A stretch of 64,000 bases of DNA from Filomicrobium sp. (GTDB lineage Bacteria > Pseudomonadota > Alphaproteobacteria > Rhizobiales > Hyphomicrobiaceae): assembly GCA_029287535.1 (NCBI GenBank), contig JARFQY010000007.1:1-64000 (forward strand), given 5' to 3'. The notes beneath the pieces were generated by a model. The model ran no database searches. It saw only the letters and a program-made list of their open reading frames with translations, and was not told the origin of the DNA. Shown here one piece after another: positions 9,861 through 18,346 of the stretch; positions within the stretch are counted from its first letter, which is position 1, and each line of letters begins with the position of its first letter. The position numbers and the translations under genes were made by a program.

Positions 9861-10139
9861 ATGACCTCGGGCCAGAATACGAACACCATAACGCTGCGTT
9901 ACTTTGCCTGGGTCCGCGAGAAGGTCGGGCTCGCCGAGGAGGAGGTTAGCTTGCCCGCGGATGTCGCGACCGTTGGCGAGCTTATGAAGTGGCTTCAGGC
10001 CCGCGGCGAGACCTATCAGGCGGCCTTCGCAAAACCCGAGATCATTCGCGCCGCCCTCGACCAGACTCATGCACGCGCCGACGCACCCATCGGCAGCGCC
10101 CGCGAAATCGCCTTCTTTCCGCCCGTGACAGGGGGTTGA
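9861..10139 (+). CDS. moaD: MoaD, molybdopterin synthase sulfur-carrier subunit
   Basis: A 92-residue ubiquitin-fold protein ending in the essential Gly-Gly (FFPPVTGG), whose terminal carboxylate carries the thiocarboxylate sulfur. The N-terminal ITLRYFAWVREKVG strand is typical. It works with MoaE to convert precursor Z (cPMP) into molybdopterin. Only three bases separate it from moaE, so the two are surely co-translated. Confidence 0.95.
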   Translation: MTSGQNTNTITLRYFAWVREKVGLAEEEVSLPADVATVGELMKWLQARGETYQAAFAKPEIIRAALDQTHARADAPIGSAREIAFFPPVTGG

Positions 10140-10142
10140 GCC

Positions 10143-10619
10143 ATGAGCGTACGCGTCCAGTCCGAGGACTTCGATATTGGCACCGAGATTTCCGCCTTGA
10201 CGGATCATCGCTCTGATATCGGCGCGGTTGTTACTTTCACGGGGACCGTGCGCGGAAGCGCGGGCGGGGCTCCGATAACCTCGATGACGCTCGAGCACTA
10301 TCCAGGCATGACAGAAGCAGAACTTGCTCGTGTTGAGGCGGAAGCCAACGCCCGCTGGCCGCTCTCGGCAAGTCTGATCGTTCATCGTATCGGCGAACTT
10401 CATCCCGGCGACAACATCGTTCTGGTGGTGACCGCTTCGGCGCATCGCCATGCTGCATTCGAGGCCGCAGAGTTCTTGATGGACTACCTGAAGTCGCACG
10501 CGCCCTTCTGGAAAAAGGAAGCCAGACCCGACGGGACCTGCAGTTGGGTGGATGCGCGAGAGACTGACGCCGCCGCGCTACAGCGCTGGCAGAAGTCCCC
10601 GTCGAAAGCCGCTGAATAA
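10143..10619 (+). CDS. moaE: MoaE, molybdopterin synthase catalytic subunit
   Basis: A 158-residue catalytic subunit. Typical segments are GAVVTFTGTVR near the N-terminus, LEHYPGM, HRIGELHPGDNIVLV and the C-terminal MDYLKSHAPFWKKE, which contains the active-site lysines, with WVDA near the end. It binds MoaD's Gly-Gly tail and inserts two sulfurs into precursor Z. Last gene of the pgsA-moaD-moaE group. Confidence 0.95.
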   Translation: MSVRVQSEDFDIGTEISALTDHRSDIGAVVTFTGTVRGSAGGAPITSMTLEHYPGMTEAELARVEAEANARWPLSASLIVHRIGELHPGDNIVLVVTASAHRHAAFEAAEFLMDYLKSHAPFWKKEARPDGTCSWVDARETDAAALQRWQKSPSKAAE

Positions 10620-10669
10620 GAAAATATTTACGATTTTTTCTGCGCGATTCGGTTAGTGGAGCATTAATC

Positions 10670-10685
10670 TTAACCCTTCGTTTAC
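10670..10685 (+). promoter_or_regulatory. CtrA-like box upstream of the first amidase gene
   Basis: TTAA-CCCTTCG-TTTAC matches the alphaproteobacterial CtrA consensus TTAA-N7-TTAAC at eight of nine positions, about 130 bases before the amidase start. A similar box precedes the second amidase gene. Single-site matches of this kind can arise by chance. Confidence 0.3.
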
Positions 10686-10799
10686 CCCCGCCCGTCAAAA
10701 TCACAACAGTGCCCGATGGCGTCCTGGAAATAGCCATCTTCTGCGACGAGTGTGATCCTCACACAACAGCCTATTCGCGTAGACGGGGGTCAAACCGAG

Positions 10800-12059
10800 A
10801 TGGGTAATATGACGGAGCGCGTGCATCTGCGCGCGCTCGCTACTCTTACTTTTGCCGTTTTCTTGGCGGCAGCAGGCCTGATCGACATCGGACCTGCCGA
10901 TGCGGCCGGACCGGCTGCCTCAAAGAAGACCCGGTTCATTGTGGGTCTCGATCGCCAAGCCGACTTTCATATCATCTCCCTGTCGAACCCCGACCGCGTG
11001 GTTGTTGAACTGGGCAGCGTCAAGTTGCAGTTACCGCCTCAGCCGAAGTCGGGCCCTATTGGGCTGGTGAAAGGATTCCATGGCGGTCGGGCAGGCGGTG
11101 GCCGGTCACGCATCGTCATCAATGTGACTGAACCCGTGGTCGTTGAAAGCTCCGACATCAAGCGCGTCGGCAAGGGCTATCACCTCAATCTTGAGATCGC
11201 CGCAGTTGCCGGTCCCAAGCCGGCCCGCTCCCTGGAAGATGCGCCTTTCGATAAGCCGAGTGGTCTCGGTGCTGCTGGTGTCCAGCCACCCATGCCGCGC
11301 CAGGCGCTTTCTCGCAAGGCCGTCGAAAAGCGGCACGCCAAGCCCATCATCGTACTCGATCCTGGTCATGGCGGACACGACAGTGGGGCCAAGAAGAATG
11401 GCGCCATCGAAAAGGATGTCGTCCTGGCCTTTGCCAAGACGCTGCGTGACAAGCTTGAAGCATCGGGCCGTTACAAGGTGCTCATGACACGCGACACTGA
11501 TGAGTTCATTCCCCTCGCTGAGCGGCGCAAGTTTGCTGAACGGAACAAAGCAAATCTCTTCATGTCGATTCATGCCGATTACGCGCGCTCGTCGGCAAGT
11601 GGTGCGACCATCTTCTCGTTGCGTTCGAAGGTGGCCAAGCGTCTGAAGAAAAGCGCCATGAAGCGTGCCGGAAAGGTGGAATTCTCCGACGGCAGCGTTG
11701 CGCCGATGGGGCGCAAGGATCGCAACGTCGTTGAACGGTGGTTGTCCGATCTCGCCCGCCAGGACGTTCAAGCAACCCAGGCACGAACCGACTTGTTCTC
11801 GCGGTCGGTCATTCGCCACATGGGAAGCAAGACGAATTTCCGTTCCAAACCACACCGCACCGCCGCTTTCAAAGTCCTTAAGACGCAGGTGGTGCCGTCC
11901 GTCCTGATCGAGCTTGCGTTCGTGACCAACAAAGCCGACGCCAAGCGCCTGAAATCGGAAAGCTGGCGCCGGGAAGTGAGTTCCGGCATCTCCGCGGCCG
12001 TCGACAACTACTTCAGCCACAAGGCCGCCCGGCTGCCGATCCTTGCCGGCATCAACTAA
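10800..12059 (+). CDS. N-acetylmuramoyl-L-alanine amidase with AMIN domain (first copy)
   Basis: A periplasmic zinc amidase that removes stem peptides from glycan strands, normally at the division site. It has a signal peptide (LATLTFAVFLAAAGLI...DAAG), an AMIN domain (residues about 40-125 of this start, RFIVGLDRQADFHIISLSNP), a Pro/Ala linker, and an Amidase_3 catalytic domain. That domain has the zinc ligand motif DPGHGGHDSG, the glutamate in the KDVVLAFA helix, MSIHADYARS, and the final catalytic segment VLIELAFVTN. ATG 10800 has a GGGGG site ten bases upstream; the ORF track start at 10752 adds residues before the signal peptide. It is a paralogue of the gene at 49828-51036, but no division or PBP gene lies next to this copy. 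Confidence 0.9.
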   Translation: MGNMTERVHLRALATLTFAVFLAAAGLIDIGPADAAGPAASKKTRFIVGLDRQADFHIISLSNPDRVVVELGSVKLQLPPQPKSGPIGLVKGFHGGRAGGGRSRIVINVTEPVVVESSDIKRVGKGYHLNLEIAAVAGPKPARSLEDAPFDKPSGLGAAGVQPPMPRQALSRKAVEKRHAKPIIVLDPGHGGHDSGAKKNGAIEKDVVLAFAKTLRDKLEASGRYKVLMTRDTDEFIPLAERRKFAERNKANLFMSIHADYARSSASGATIFSLRSKVAKRLKKSAMKRAGKVEFSDGSVAPMGRKDRNVVERWLSDLARQDVQATQARTDLFSRSVIRHMGSKTNFRSKPHRTAAFKVLKTQVVPSVLIELAFVTNKADAKRLKSESWRREVSSGISAAVDNYFSHKAARLPILAGIN

Positions 12060-12099
12060 ACTCCAAAAAGAAGAAAAGCCCCCGATAACTCAAAGCAAA

Positions 12100-12133
12100 G
12101 GCCGATCCCTAAAAGGGACCGGCCTCTTTTGTT
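12100..12133 (+). terminator. Rho-independent terminator after the amidase gene
   Basis: A 10-bp stem (GGCCGATCCC / GGGACCGGCC, one mismatch) with a TAAAA loop is followed by TCTTTTGTT, 40 bases past the stop. Confidence 0.85.
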
Positions 12134-12849
12134 ACTTGTAGCCGGCTTGGCCGTCGCACACAGCCGCCGGCAAAAGCTGAATTAGGTGGGACTTGGGGGG
12201 TGGTGAAGTCTGAGGCGCCAGAGCAGTAAGAACAGCCGGTCGGTATCTTGAGAGGCAACTCGGGAGGCAAACCTACGTCTCAACAACTGGACCTGTACCG
12301 TTCGTGGAAGGAGGCGCTTCAGCATGGGCCGCTCCATCGTCGTGAAGGGTGCTCGCCACCGTCTTTGACGCGACTTCGCTCTCGATAACGAATAGCATTA
12401 AGGCCCGACCACGCTTTGTGGTCCGGCCGAAAAACCAAATGATATCGAGAAACGAGCGATGACGAGATTGTCCAGGATGGCTCGTGTGAGAAAGGAGCGT
12501 CTTTGCTGCTGGCGAAATCGCTATTGAATGGCTCCATCCAAGACCATTCGGACTTCGACCAGCTGATGCCGGTATGTTTTAGACCAGGCTCAAAAGACGA
12601 TAAGGGCATTCTGCCGCTTTGGGTCCTACGCGCACCCGCGAGACCTCGATATCCGATAGTTGCGGACCAAGGAGATCTCTTGAGAGGACCAACCCTCTCA
12701 CGCCTTGTACTCTAATTGATTCTTGCGACTCTTCTGTTACGTCGCGCCCAATTTAGAAAGTCAAACACAACAGCAAGTTGCTAAATTGCAATACTGTCAT
12801 AAACCTGACTCAATATTAATCAGGGCGCACGCTTTTCTGGCACGGGCAA
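12134..12849. other. Intergenic region without a recognisable gene
   Basis: About 700 bases between the amidase terminator and the end of rpoH. The ORFs here overlap on opposite strands, lack ribosome binding sites and show no family motifs. A hairpin (GGCCCGACCAC / GTGGTCCGGCC, one mismatch, five-base loop) lies near 12391-12416 without a T tract. I see no other structure that I can name; an sRNA cannot be excluded. Confidence 0.4.
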
Positions 12850-12873
12850 GCTGGACGGGGCTGCCCCCGTCCA
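12850..12873 (-). terminator. Hairpin downstream of rpoH
   Basis: CTGGACGGGG and CCCCGTCCAG form a ten-bp GC-rich stem six bases after the rpoH stop codon. On the minus strand it is not followed by a clear T run, so it may be a rho-dependent terminator or an mRNA-stabilising 3' hairpin. Confidence 0.5.
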
Positions 12874-12879
12874 GAAATG

Positions 12880-13773
12880 TCACCCTATACTTGGCGTCTC
12901 ACCGCGACGAGCTTCAGACTGCACGGCCTTTTGGACCTTCTCAAAAGCACGCACCTCGATCTGCCGGATGCGTTCGCGGCTGACGCCGAACTCACCGGAC
13001 AAATCTTCGAGCGTCAGCGGATCTTCCGCTAGCCGGCGGGCTTCAAAAATCCGGCGCTCACGCTCATTCAGGGTCTCAAGCGCGGACGCCAGATACTCGC
13101 GCCGGCGAACCAGCTCTTCATTGTCGGCCAGCAGCTGTTCCTGGTCCGGGCTGTCATCGACGAGCCAGTCCTGCCACTCTCCACCTGAATCCGCATCCGC
13201 CCGCAGCGGCGCATTGAGCGAGCTGTCTCCTCCAAGCCGCCGGTTCATCGAGATGACGTCATCTTCGCTGACACCTAGCTTGGTGGCGATCGCCTTCACC
13301 TGTTCGGGCTTAAGGTCGCCGTCTTCCAAGGCCTGCAGCTGGGACTTGGCCCGCCGCAAATTGAAGAACAGCTTCTTTTGCGCGGCCGTCGTACCCATTT
13401 TTACCAGCGACCACGAGCGCAGGATGTATTCCTGAATCGAAGCGCGGATCCACCACATGGCGTACGTCGCCAGCCGGAAACCCTTTTCCGGGTCGAACCG
13501 CTTGACCGCCTGCATCAGCCCGACATTGCCCTCGGAGATCACTTCACCGATAGGCAGCCCATATCCGCGATAGCCCATGGCAATACGTGCGACGAGGCGC
13601 AAATGCGACGTCACGAGTTTGTGCGCGGCTTCGCTGTCGCCGTGCTCCTGCCAGCTCTTCGCCAGCATGTACTCCTCATTGGGCTCCAGCATCGGAAACT
13701 TGCGGATCTCATCAAGATACCGCGACAGTCCGACAGACCCAGTGCCAACCGTAGGTACCGTTTTTGTTGCCAT
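12880..13773 (-). CDS. rpoH: RpoH, heat-shock sigma factor (sigma-32)
   Basis: A 297-residue group 3 sigma factor. Region 2 is present (HLRLVARIAMGYRGYGLP, then GFRLATYAMWWIRASIQEYI with the -10 recognition aromatic residues). The RpoH box QKKLFFNLRR distinguishes it from RpoD. Region 4 has LNERERRIFEARRL and a helix-turn-helix (EFGVSRERIRQIEVRAFEKV). It directs transcription of chaperones and proteases. Many alphaproteobacteria carry more than one rpoH; which paralogue this is cannot be settled here. Its usual neighbour rluD lies 3.5 kb upstream, separated by four extra genes. Confidence 0.95.
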   Translation of the reverse strand: MATKTVPTVGTGSVGLSRYLDEIRKFPMLEPNEEYMLAKSWQEHGDSEAAHKLVTSHLRLVARIAMGYRGYGLPIGEVISEGNVGLMQAVKRFDPEKGFRLATYAMWWIRASIQEYILRSWSLVKMGTTAAQKKLFFNLRRAKSQLQALEDGDLKPEQVKAIATKLGVSEDDVISMNRRLGGDSSLNAPLRADADSGGEWQDWLVDDSPDQEQLLADNEELVRRREYLASALETLNERERRIFEARRLAEDPLTLEDLSGEFGVSRERIRQIEVRAFEKVQKAVQSEARRGETPSIG

Positions 13774-14268
13774 CGTTCACCTCGCGCTTGGTCCCGAACC
13801 TAATCAGCTCCGACACACCGCAGTCGGTCGCCCGCAAATGATATGCTCTGATCAGACTCGAACCGTTTGAGCCGAAAGCAGCCGGACACTCAGCCATGCG
13901 ATTATGGCGGCACCATCACGCTTCGGGGATAAAGCCAGTCCGGACGGCCCTCTTATGCGCTAACTTTTACGCTCCCGGAGTGAGTCAACGCAAAGCACGT
14001 TCGCTCTCATTTTCGCGATCTGGGCGTTACCACTTATAATTCATAACGGTTTTCGCCCGAGATCGGTTCTGTATCGTTGGCTGAATAATCTTCATGCGTC
14101 AAATAGCTGTCGCGCTTAGGCAGGACCGCCATTGAGGACGGGCTCGCTTTGATCCCGCTGACCAGCGCTCCGCCAGAATGGCGTATCGCTTGACACCGGC
14201 AAAGATTATCCTCCAAAGATCAATACGTTAAGCTGAAAGTCCATTCCCCCTACTGAGAGTTTTTCAAT
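13774..14268. other. Divergent control region between rpoH and the DUF1269 gene
   Basis: About 495 bases containing the promoters of two divergent genes. No convincing coding sequence. A TTGACA occurs near 14189, but no well-spaced -10 element follows. I searched for a general-stress (EcfG-type GGAAC-N-GTT) promoter before the DUF1269 gene and did not find one. Confidence 0.4.
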
Positions 14269-14787
14269 ATGAGTGATTTGGTTGTTTTGGGTTTCGATGG
14301 TGTCAACGCGGCCGATGAGGTGCTGACAAAACTGCGTGCACTGCAAAAAGAGCATTTGATCGACCTGGAGGATGCCTGCGTCGTAATCCGCGATGCGGAC
14401 GGCAAGGTCCAGATCAAGCAAGCCCTCAACCTGACGGCCTTGGGCGCCGCAAGCGGAATGAGCACGGGCGTTCTCGTCGGCGCGATTGCCGGCCTTCTCA
14501 TCATGAACCCGCTTGCGGGTATGGCTGTGGGCGGTCTGGCTGGCGCCGGTTTCGGAGCCCTGTCAGGCTCGCTTTCCGACTACGGCATAAACGACGAATT
14601 CATCAAGGAGCTGGGCGGGTCGATTTCCAACAGCTCTTCTGCACTCTTCGTCCTCGTAAAGCGCTCCACCGCCGATAAGGTCATTCCTGAGATCGAGAGC
14701 TTCAATCCCAAGGTGTTGAAGACATCGCTCTCGAATGAGCAGGAAGAGAAGCTCAAAGCCGCACTTGCCGCGCACTCAACAGCCTGA
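14269..14787 (+). CDS. DUF1269 domain protein with glycine-zipper membrane segment
   Basis: A 172-residue protein with the DUF1269 layout. The N-terminal part is alpha/beta (LVVLGFDGVNAADEVLTKL; VVIRDADGKVQIKQ). A central glycine/alanine-rich hydrophobic hairpin follows (GVLVGAIAGLLIMNPLAGMA, then GLAGAGFGALSGSLSDYGI), and the C-terminus is soluble (SSALFVLVKR). Proteins of this family are membrane-associated, of unknown function and often linked to stress responses. It lies in the group of envelope genes that separates rpoH from rluD. Family call is firm; role is not known. Confidence 0.85.
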   Translation: MSDLVVLGFDGVNAADEVLTKLRALQKEHLIDLEDACVVIRDADGKVQIKQALNLTALGAASGMSTGVLVGAIAGLLIMNPLAGMAVGGLAGAGFGALSGSLSDYGINDEFIKELGGSISNSSSALFVLVKRSTADKVIPEIESFNPKVLKTSLSNEQEEKLKAALAAHSTA

Positions 14788-15019
14788 ACACCCAACCTCA
14801 GTGCAAAGCGCCAGGTTCGGCCACCCGAAACCGCATCCACTTGGGAAGCCGACCTGGCAGTGTGCCTGCCAGGGCCTGCGACATGGCACCTTGGTGCGCC
14901 ACCATCACGATCCGCAACTGCGCGCAAAACCGCACCGTTAAACCAACGGCGACGCTCTGATTTCTCCGCCGGACAGGATCGGCTAGAACAAGGCAGACGC
15001 TCTGTTGCGTCGGTCGCCC

Positions 15020-16312
15020 ATGCAGCGGGAAAGGCAAGTGCAGATGCCCGCCAGCCAGATTCAGCCCAGGCTCTCGAGGAACCTCTCCATCCTCGCCATC
15101 ACGGCCGTGATCGCAGCCGTGTTCTTCAACATGATCCAGAGCTTCATAATCGCGTTGTTTCTGGCGGCTGTTTTCAGTGCGATGGCGTATCCGCTGTGTC
15201 ATTGGTTCGCGCAAAAACTTGGCGGACGCAGTGGGCTTGGCGCCGCGATAACCTTGCTGATTTTGATTTCTGCTATTTTGCTCCCCGGCATCGGCTTGTT
15301 GGTCCTTGTCGCCGAGCAGGCGCAAGAAGTCGGCCAACAGGCAATCCCCTGGGTCCAGCAGCAGTTGCAGGCTTCGGCCGGACACAAACTCCAGCTTCCC
15401 TCATGGCTACCATTTCACAAGCAGCTGGAGGCCTACGCGCCGACTATTGCGACCAAGATTGGAGAGCTCTCAACCACGATAGGAGAATTTGCTGTATCGG
15501 CGATCACCGAGCTGACTTCCGATGCCGCGCAGTTCCTCCTGAATCTCTTCGTGATGCTCTACGCCATGTTCTACTTTCTGAAGGAGGGTCCCGCTCTCCT
15601 TGATGCCTTGGAACATTACGCCTTGTCGCTCGCTGGCGTCCAAAAGCGCGTCTTCCAACGCGCCGTCGTGGTCACCCGCGCGACCGTCAAGGGCACACTC
15701 GTTATCGGCATTGTTCAAGGCATCCTTGGCGGCCTCGGCTTCTGGATGTTTGGGGTCGGTGGCGCGGCATTTTGGGGCGCGGTGATGGTGATCGCATCGA
15801 TGCTCCCGGTTGTTGGAACATCCCTGATCTGGATCCCTGGCATCATTTTCTTGCTGGCGACTGGCGAGACGAACGCAGCCATTGGACTTGCGATCTGGTC
15901 ATCGGTGATCGTTGCCAACGTCGACAATGTGCTCCGGCCGATTCTCGTGGGTAATGACACCGAGATGCCCGATCTGTTGGTCCTGATAAGTACGTTCGGT
16001 GGCCTCGGTATGTTTGGTGCCGCCGGCCTCATTGTTGGCCCAGTGCTGGCTGCGGTGACAATGACGCTGTTCGACATCTCCCACGAAACCCTAAGGGATC
16101 CCGCAATTGAAAAGCCGGAGATTCCTTCAAACGCAAACCAGAAGCCGGCCGAGGAACCATCGGAGCCACCGCCAACAGCAGATAACGAAGCGCCCGCGGG
16201 CAGTAGCACCAGCCTGCTGGAAGTCAGCCTTAGCGATGCTCAAAAACGGGAAGTCGAACTCCTCAAAAAGGAACTGGCCGACATGAAGGCTGCCAAGTCC
16301 TCTTCGCACTAG
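15020..16312 (+). CDS. AI-2E-family (PF01594) membrane permease
   Basis: A polytopic membrane protein of about 430 residues with the family's usual pattern: paired N-terminal helices, a soluble middle part (residues about 100-170, YAPTIATKIGELSTTIGEFA) and a C-terminal bundle with the conserved MLPVVGTSLIWIPG and GLIVGPVLAAV segments. The C-terminal 60 residues are a polar, proline-rich cytoplasmic tail ending in a short charged helix (EVELLKKELADMK), which is unusual. Members of this family export diverse small solutes, and sodium/proton exchange has been reported for some; the autoinducer name should not be taken literally. TTG 15005, ATG 15020 and ATG 15044 are possible starts; 15020 is a compromise. 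Confidence 0.85.
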   Translation: MQRERQVQMPASQIQPRLSRNLSILAITAVIAAVFFNMIQSFIIALFLAAVFSAMAYPLCHWFAQKLGGRSGLGAAITLLILISAILLPGIGLLVLVAEQAQEVGQQAIPWVQQQLQASAGHKLQLPSWLPFHKQLEAYAPTIATKIGELSTTIGEFAVSAITELTSDAAQFLLNLFVMLYAMFYFLKEGPALLDALEHYALSLAGVQKRVFQRAVVVTRATVKGTLVIGIVQGILGGLGFWMFGVGGAAFWGAVMVIASMLPVVGTSLIWIPGIIFLLATGETNAAIGLAIWSSVIVANVDNVLRPILVGNDTEMPDLLVLISTFGGLGMFGAAGLIVGPVLAAVTMTLFDISHETLRDPAIEKPEIPSNANQKPAEEPSEPPPTADNEAPAGSSTSLLEVSLSDAQKREVELLKKELADMKAAKSSSH

Positions 16313-16354
16313 GCTCCCAACAAGACACCTTCGGTGAGCGGCGGCATCGCCAGG

Positions 16355-16846
16355 TCACTTTTTCTTCGACCGCACGACCGTGGTGAAGGCGTTGATTGCT
16401 GGAACGAGAAGGGCTGGAGATAAAGTACCGATCGGATCCGCTGCAACCTTGGAAACGGTAGCACCTATGATTTTCACATCATCCCGGATCTGAACGAGCT
16501 GGGTTTGGAAAGCCTCGGCTTCCGTCTCGATTTCCGCCAGCGCGCTGTCTCGGAACTCCCGAACCATGTCGGTCTCCGGTGCGGTCTTCAACGACTGCGC
16601 CGAGACGCCCAGGATTGCTGCGACAATGAGGTCCCCCACAGCCACGGCAAGAGCCGCCGGGGCGTTCCCGTAACTGGTCGACAACCAATAAAACGCGGCA
16701 ACGTTAAGCATGATCAAAGCCAGCAGGCCAAACACGCCTGCAAGCACCAGGATCGTGATCTGACGCGAGGAACGCCGCCATTCAGCCTCGGCGATCAGTC
16801 GCTCCGAACGCCATAGGATGTTGAGATTTCGGGTTAGTGAATTCAT
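16355..16846 (-). CDS. Holin-superfamily-like membrane protein
   Basis: A 163-residue protein with two transmembrane helices (QITILVLAGVFGLLALIML and PAALAVAVGDLIVAAILGV) between a basic N-terminus and a long amphipathic, acidic helical tail. This layout matches the phage-holin-family / Holin-X type (PF07332) membrane proteins, which in most bacteria are chromosomal envelope proteins rather than phage holins. It is downstream of, and probably co-transcribed with, the DUF883-like gene, a pairing seen widely in bacteria. Function unknown; likely envelope stress or membrane organisation. Confidence 0.65.
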   Translation of the reverse strand: MNSLTRNLNILWRSERLIAEAEWRRSSRQITILVLAGVFGLLALIMLNVAAFYWLSTSYGNAPAALAVAVGDLIVAAILGVSAQSLKTAPETDMVREFRDSALAEIETEAEAFQTQLVQIRDDVKIIGATVSKVAADPIGTLSPALLVPAINAFTTVVRSKKK

Positions 16847-16860
16847 CTCTCATGCTCTTG

Positions 16861-17163
16861 CTAACGTGACGACAGACGGCCGATCAGAATACCAAGCAGG
16901 AAGGCCGCGCCAACGGCGGCCACGGGATGCTCTGCGATATCAGTTTCAACTGCCTCGGCGAGGTCTCGGATCGCGGTCTCAAATTCTCGAAACTGCTCGG
17001 GAATATGCGCTGCAGTGTCCATGAAGCCCCCACCCACCGGCTTCGCGGGCTCACTATCAGCGCCCGGCGACAGGTCCGCACCGCGGACCTGCTGTGCCTT
17101 CAGGGCTTCGAATTCGGCCCGCAGCGCCGCAAGTTCGGCGGCAATCTTCTTGTCAGTGGCCAT
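16861..17163 (-). CDS. DUF883/ElaB-YqjD-like membrane-anchored protein
   Basis: From ATG 17163 this is a protein of about 100 residues with a helical heptad-rich N-terminus (IAAELAALRAEFEALKA), a second amphipathic helix (FREFETAIRDLAEAVETDI) and a single C-terminal membrane anchor (PVAAVGAAFLLGILIGRL) ending SSR. This matches the ElaB/YqjD (DUF883) organisation, proteins that in E. coli bind ribosomes and sit in the inner membrane in stationary phase. The ORF track's GTG start at 17205 adds 14 residues and is less likely. Only about 15 bases separate it from the holin-like gene. Confidence 0.7.
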   Translation of the reverse strand: MATDKKIAAELAALRAEFEALKAQQVRGADLSPGADSEPAKPVGGGFMDTAAHIPEQFREFETAIRDLAEAVETDIAEHPVAAVGAAFLLGILIGRLSSR

Positions 17164-17303
17164 ACCTGATGCAAACCCTTCTGCCTTCGATTGGAAAAGC
17201 AACACATGTGCTTAGATGAGTAAATTGATTTACCAAAACAGGGTCAATCGAGCCCGCGTGAGCACCGCCAGACGATTAGTAAACGGCAAAACTCCAGCAA
17301 ATC

Positions 17304-18299
17304 TCAGGAGCCGAGCGCCTTAAGCAGCCGCTGCAAGTCCTCAGGCAACGGGCTTTCAAACGCCAGGGCCTCACCGGTCACCGGGTGCTCGAAGCCGAGC
17401 TCCGCGGCATGCAGTGCCTGCCTCTTAAGGCTCTGCAGCGCCCTGCGCGCTTCATCGCCAAGTCGCCGCGCGCTTGCCTTGAAACCCGTCCCATAGACGG
17501 GATCGCCGAGAACCGGGTGGCGAATGTGAGCGAGATGCACCCGGATCTGATGCGTTCGCCCCGTCTCGAGTTCCAGCCGCAGCAAGGACACGGCATCCTG
17601 CCCCTCGCTGTCGGGGAAGACGTGCTCTCGCGAATACCGCGTTCGTGCATGCCGGCCGGCAGCTTCAGGGACAACGGCCATTTTTTTGCGGTTCAGCTGA
17701 CTGCGCCCCAGCGCTGCGTCGATAAGGCCGCTGGGGCGCTCCGGCACACCCCACACAAGCGCCCGGTACGCACGATGCAGCCGGCCATCACGCCCATGCT
17801 CGGCGAACTGCTCCGACAGGCCGGCATGCGCGCCATCCGTCTTGGCAACCACAAGCAGCCCTGATGTATCCTTGTCGAGCCGGTGCACGATACCGGGTCG
17901 TTTCACTCCACCGATCCCCGACAGGCTGTCTCCGCAGTGTGCAATCAGAGCGTTGACAAGGGTCCCCGAGCCATGCCCGGGCGCCGGGTGTACAACGAGC
18001 CCCGCCGGCTTGTCGATCACGATGAGGACCGGGTCTTCAAACACGACGTTGAGCGCGATGTCCTCTCCGCGTGGCACGGGATCTACAGCTTCGGGCACGT
18101 CGATACGGTAAACCGCGCCGGGTTTGACCCGCTCACCGACGTCGCCTATCGTCCCACTCTCCGTACTGACCGCCCCCGTCTTTATGAGCGCCTGAATGCG
18201 GGAACGGCTTAGTTCCGGGATCTTTGCCGCAAGCCAGCGGTCGATCCGATCACCGGCGTCATCTTCGGTGGCCGAAAGCTGGCGTGACGTTTCGCTCAC
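17304..18299 (-). CDS. rluD: RluD-family 23S rRNA pseudouridine synthase
   Basis: A RluA/RluD-type pseudouridine synthase. It has an N-terminal S4-like RNA-binding domain (RIDRWLAAKIPELSRSRIQ) followed by the catalytic domain with the active-site aspartate motif GIVHRLDKDTSGLLVVAK. C-terminal segments TGRTHQIRVHLAHI and HAAELGFEHPVTGE are family-typical. The likely targets are U1911/U1915/U1917 of helix 69 in 23S rRNA, by homology with RluD; a paralogue specificity cannot be excluded. The start is GTG 18299, with GAGGAG seven bases upstream. The ORF track start at 18383 overlaps the divergent gene. Confidence 0.92.
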   Translation of the reverse strand: MSETSRQLSATEDDAGDRIDRWLAAKIPELSRSRIQALIKTGAVSTESGTIGDVGERVKPGAVYRIDVPEAVDPVPRGEDIALNVVFEDPVLIVIDKPAGLVVHPAPGHGSGTLVNALIAHCGDSLSGIGGVKRPGIVHRLDKDTSGLLVVAKTDGAHAGLSEQFAEHGRDGRLHRAYRALVWGVPERPSGLIDAALGRSQLNRKKMAVVPEAAGRHARTRYSREHVFPDSEGQDAVSLLRLELETGRTHQIRVHLAHIRHPVLGDPVYGTGFKASARRLGDEARRALQSLKRQALHAAELGFEHPVTGEALAFESPLPEDLQRLLKALGS

Positions 18300-18346
18300 C
18301 CGCGGGCTCCTCTTTTTGAACTTGAACGACGAACGGGCTTCAATTG

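Noticed and set aside
11106-12020. 304-residue minus-strand ORF
   Set aside because: Shadow of the first AMIN amidase gene, which has clear catalytic motifs.
14100-14268. General-stress (EcfG-type) promoter before the DUF1269 gene
   Set aside because: No GGAAC-N16-18-GTT arrangement was found in the leader.
16355-17163. Prophage remnant, suggested by the holin-like protein
   Set aside because: No other phage gene, integrase or attachment repeat is near; such holin-superfamily proteins are ordinary chromosomal membrane proteins.
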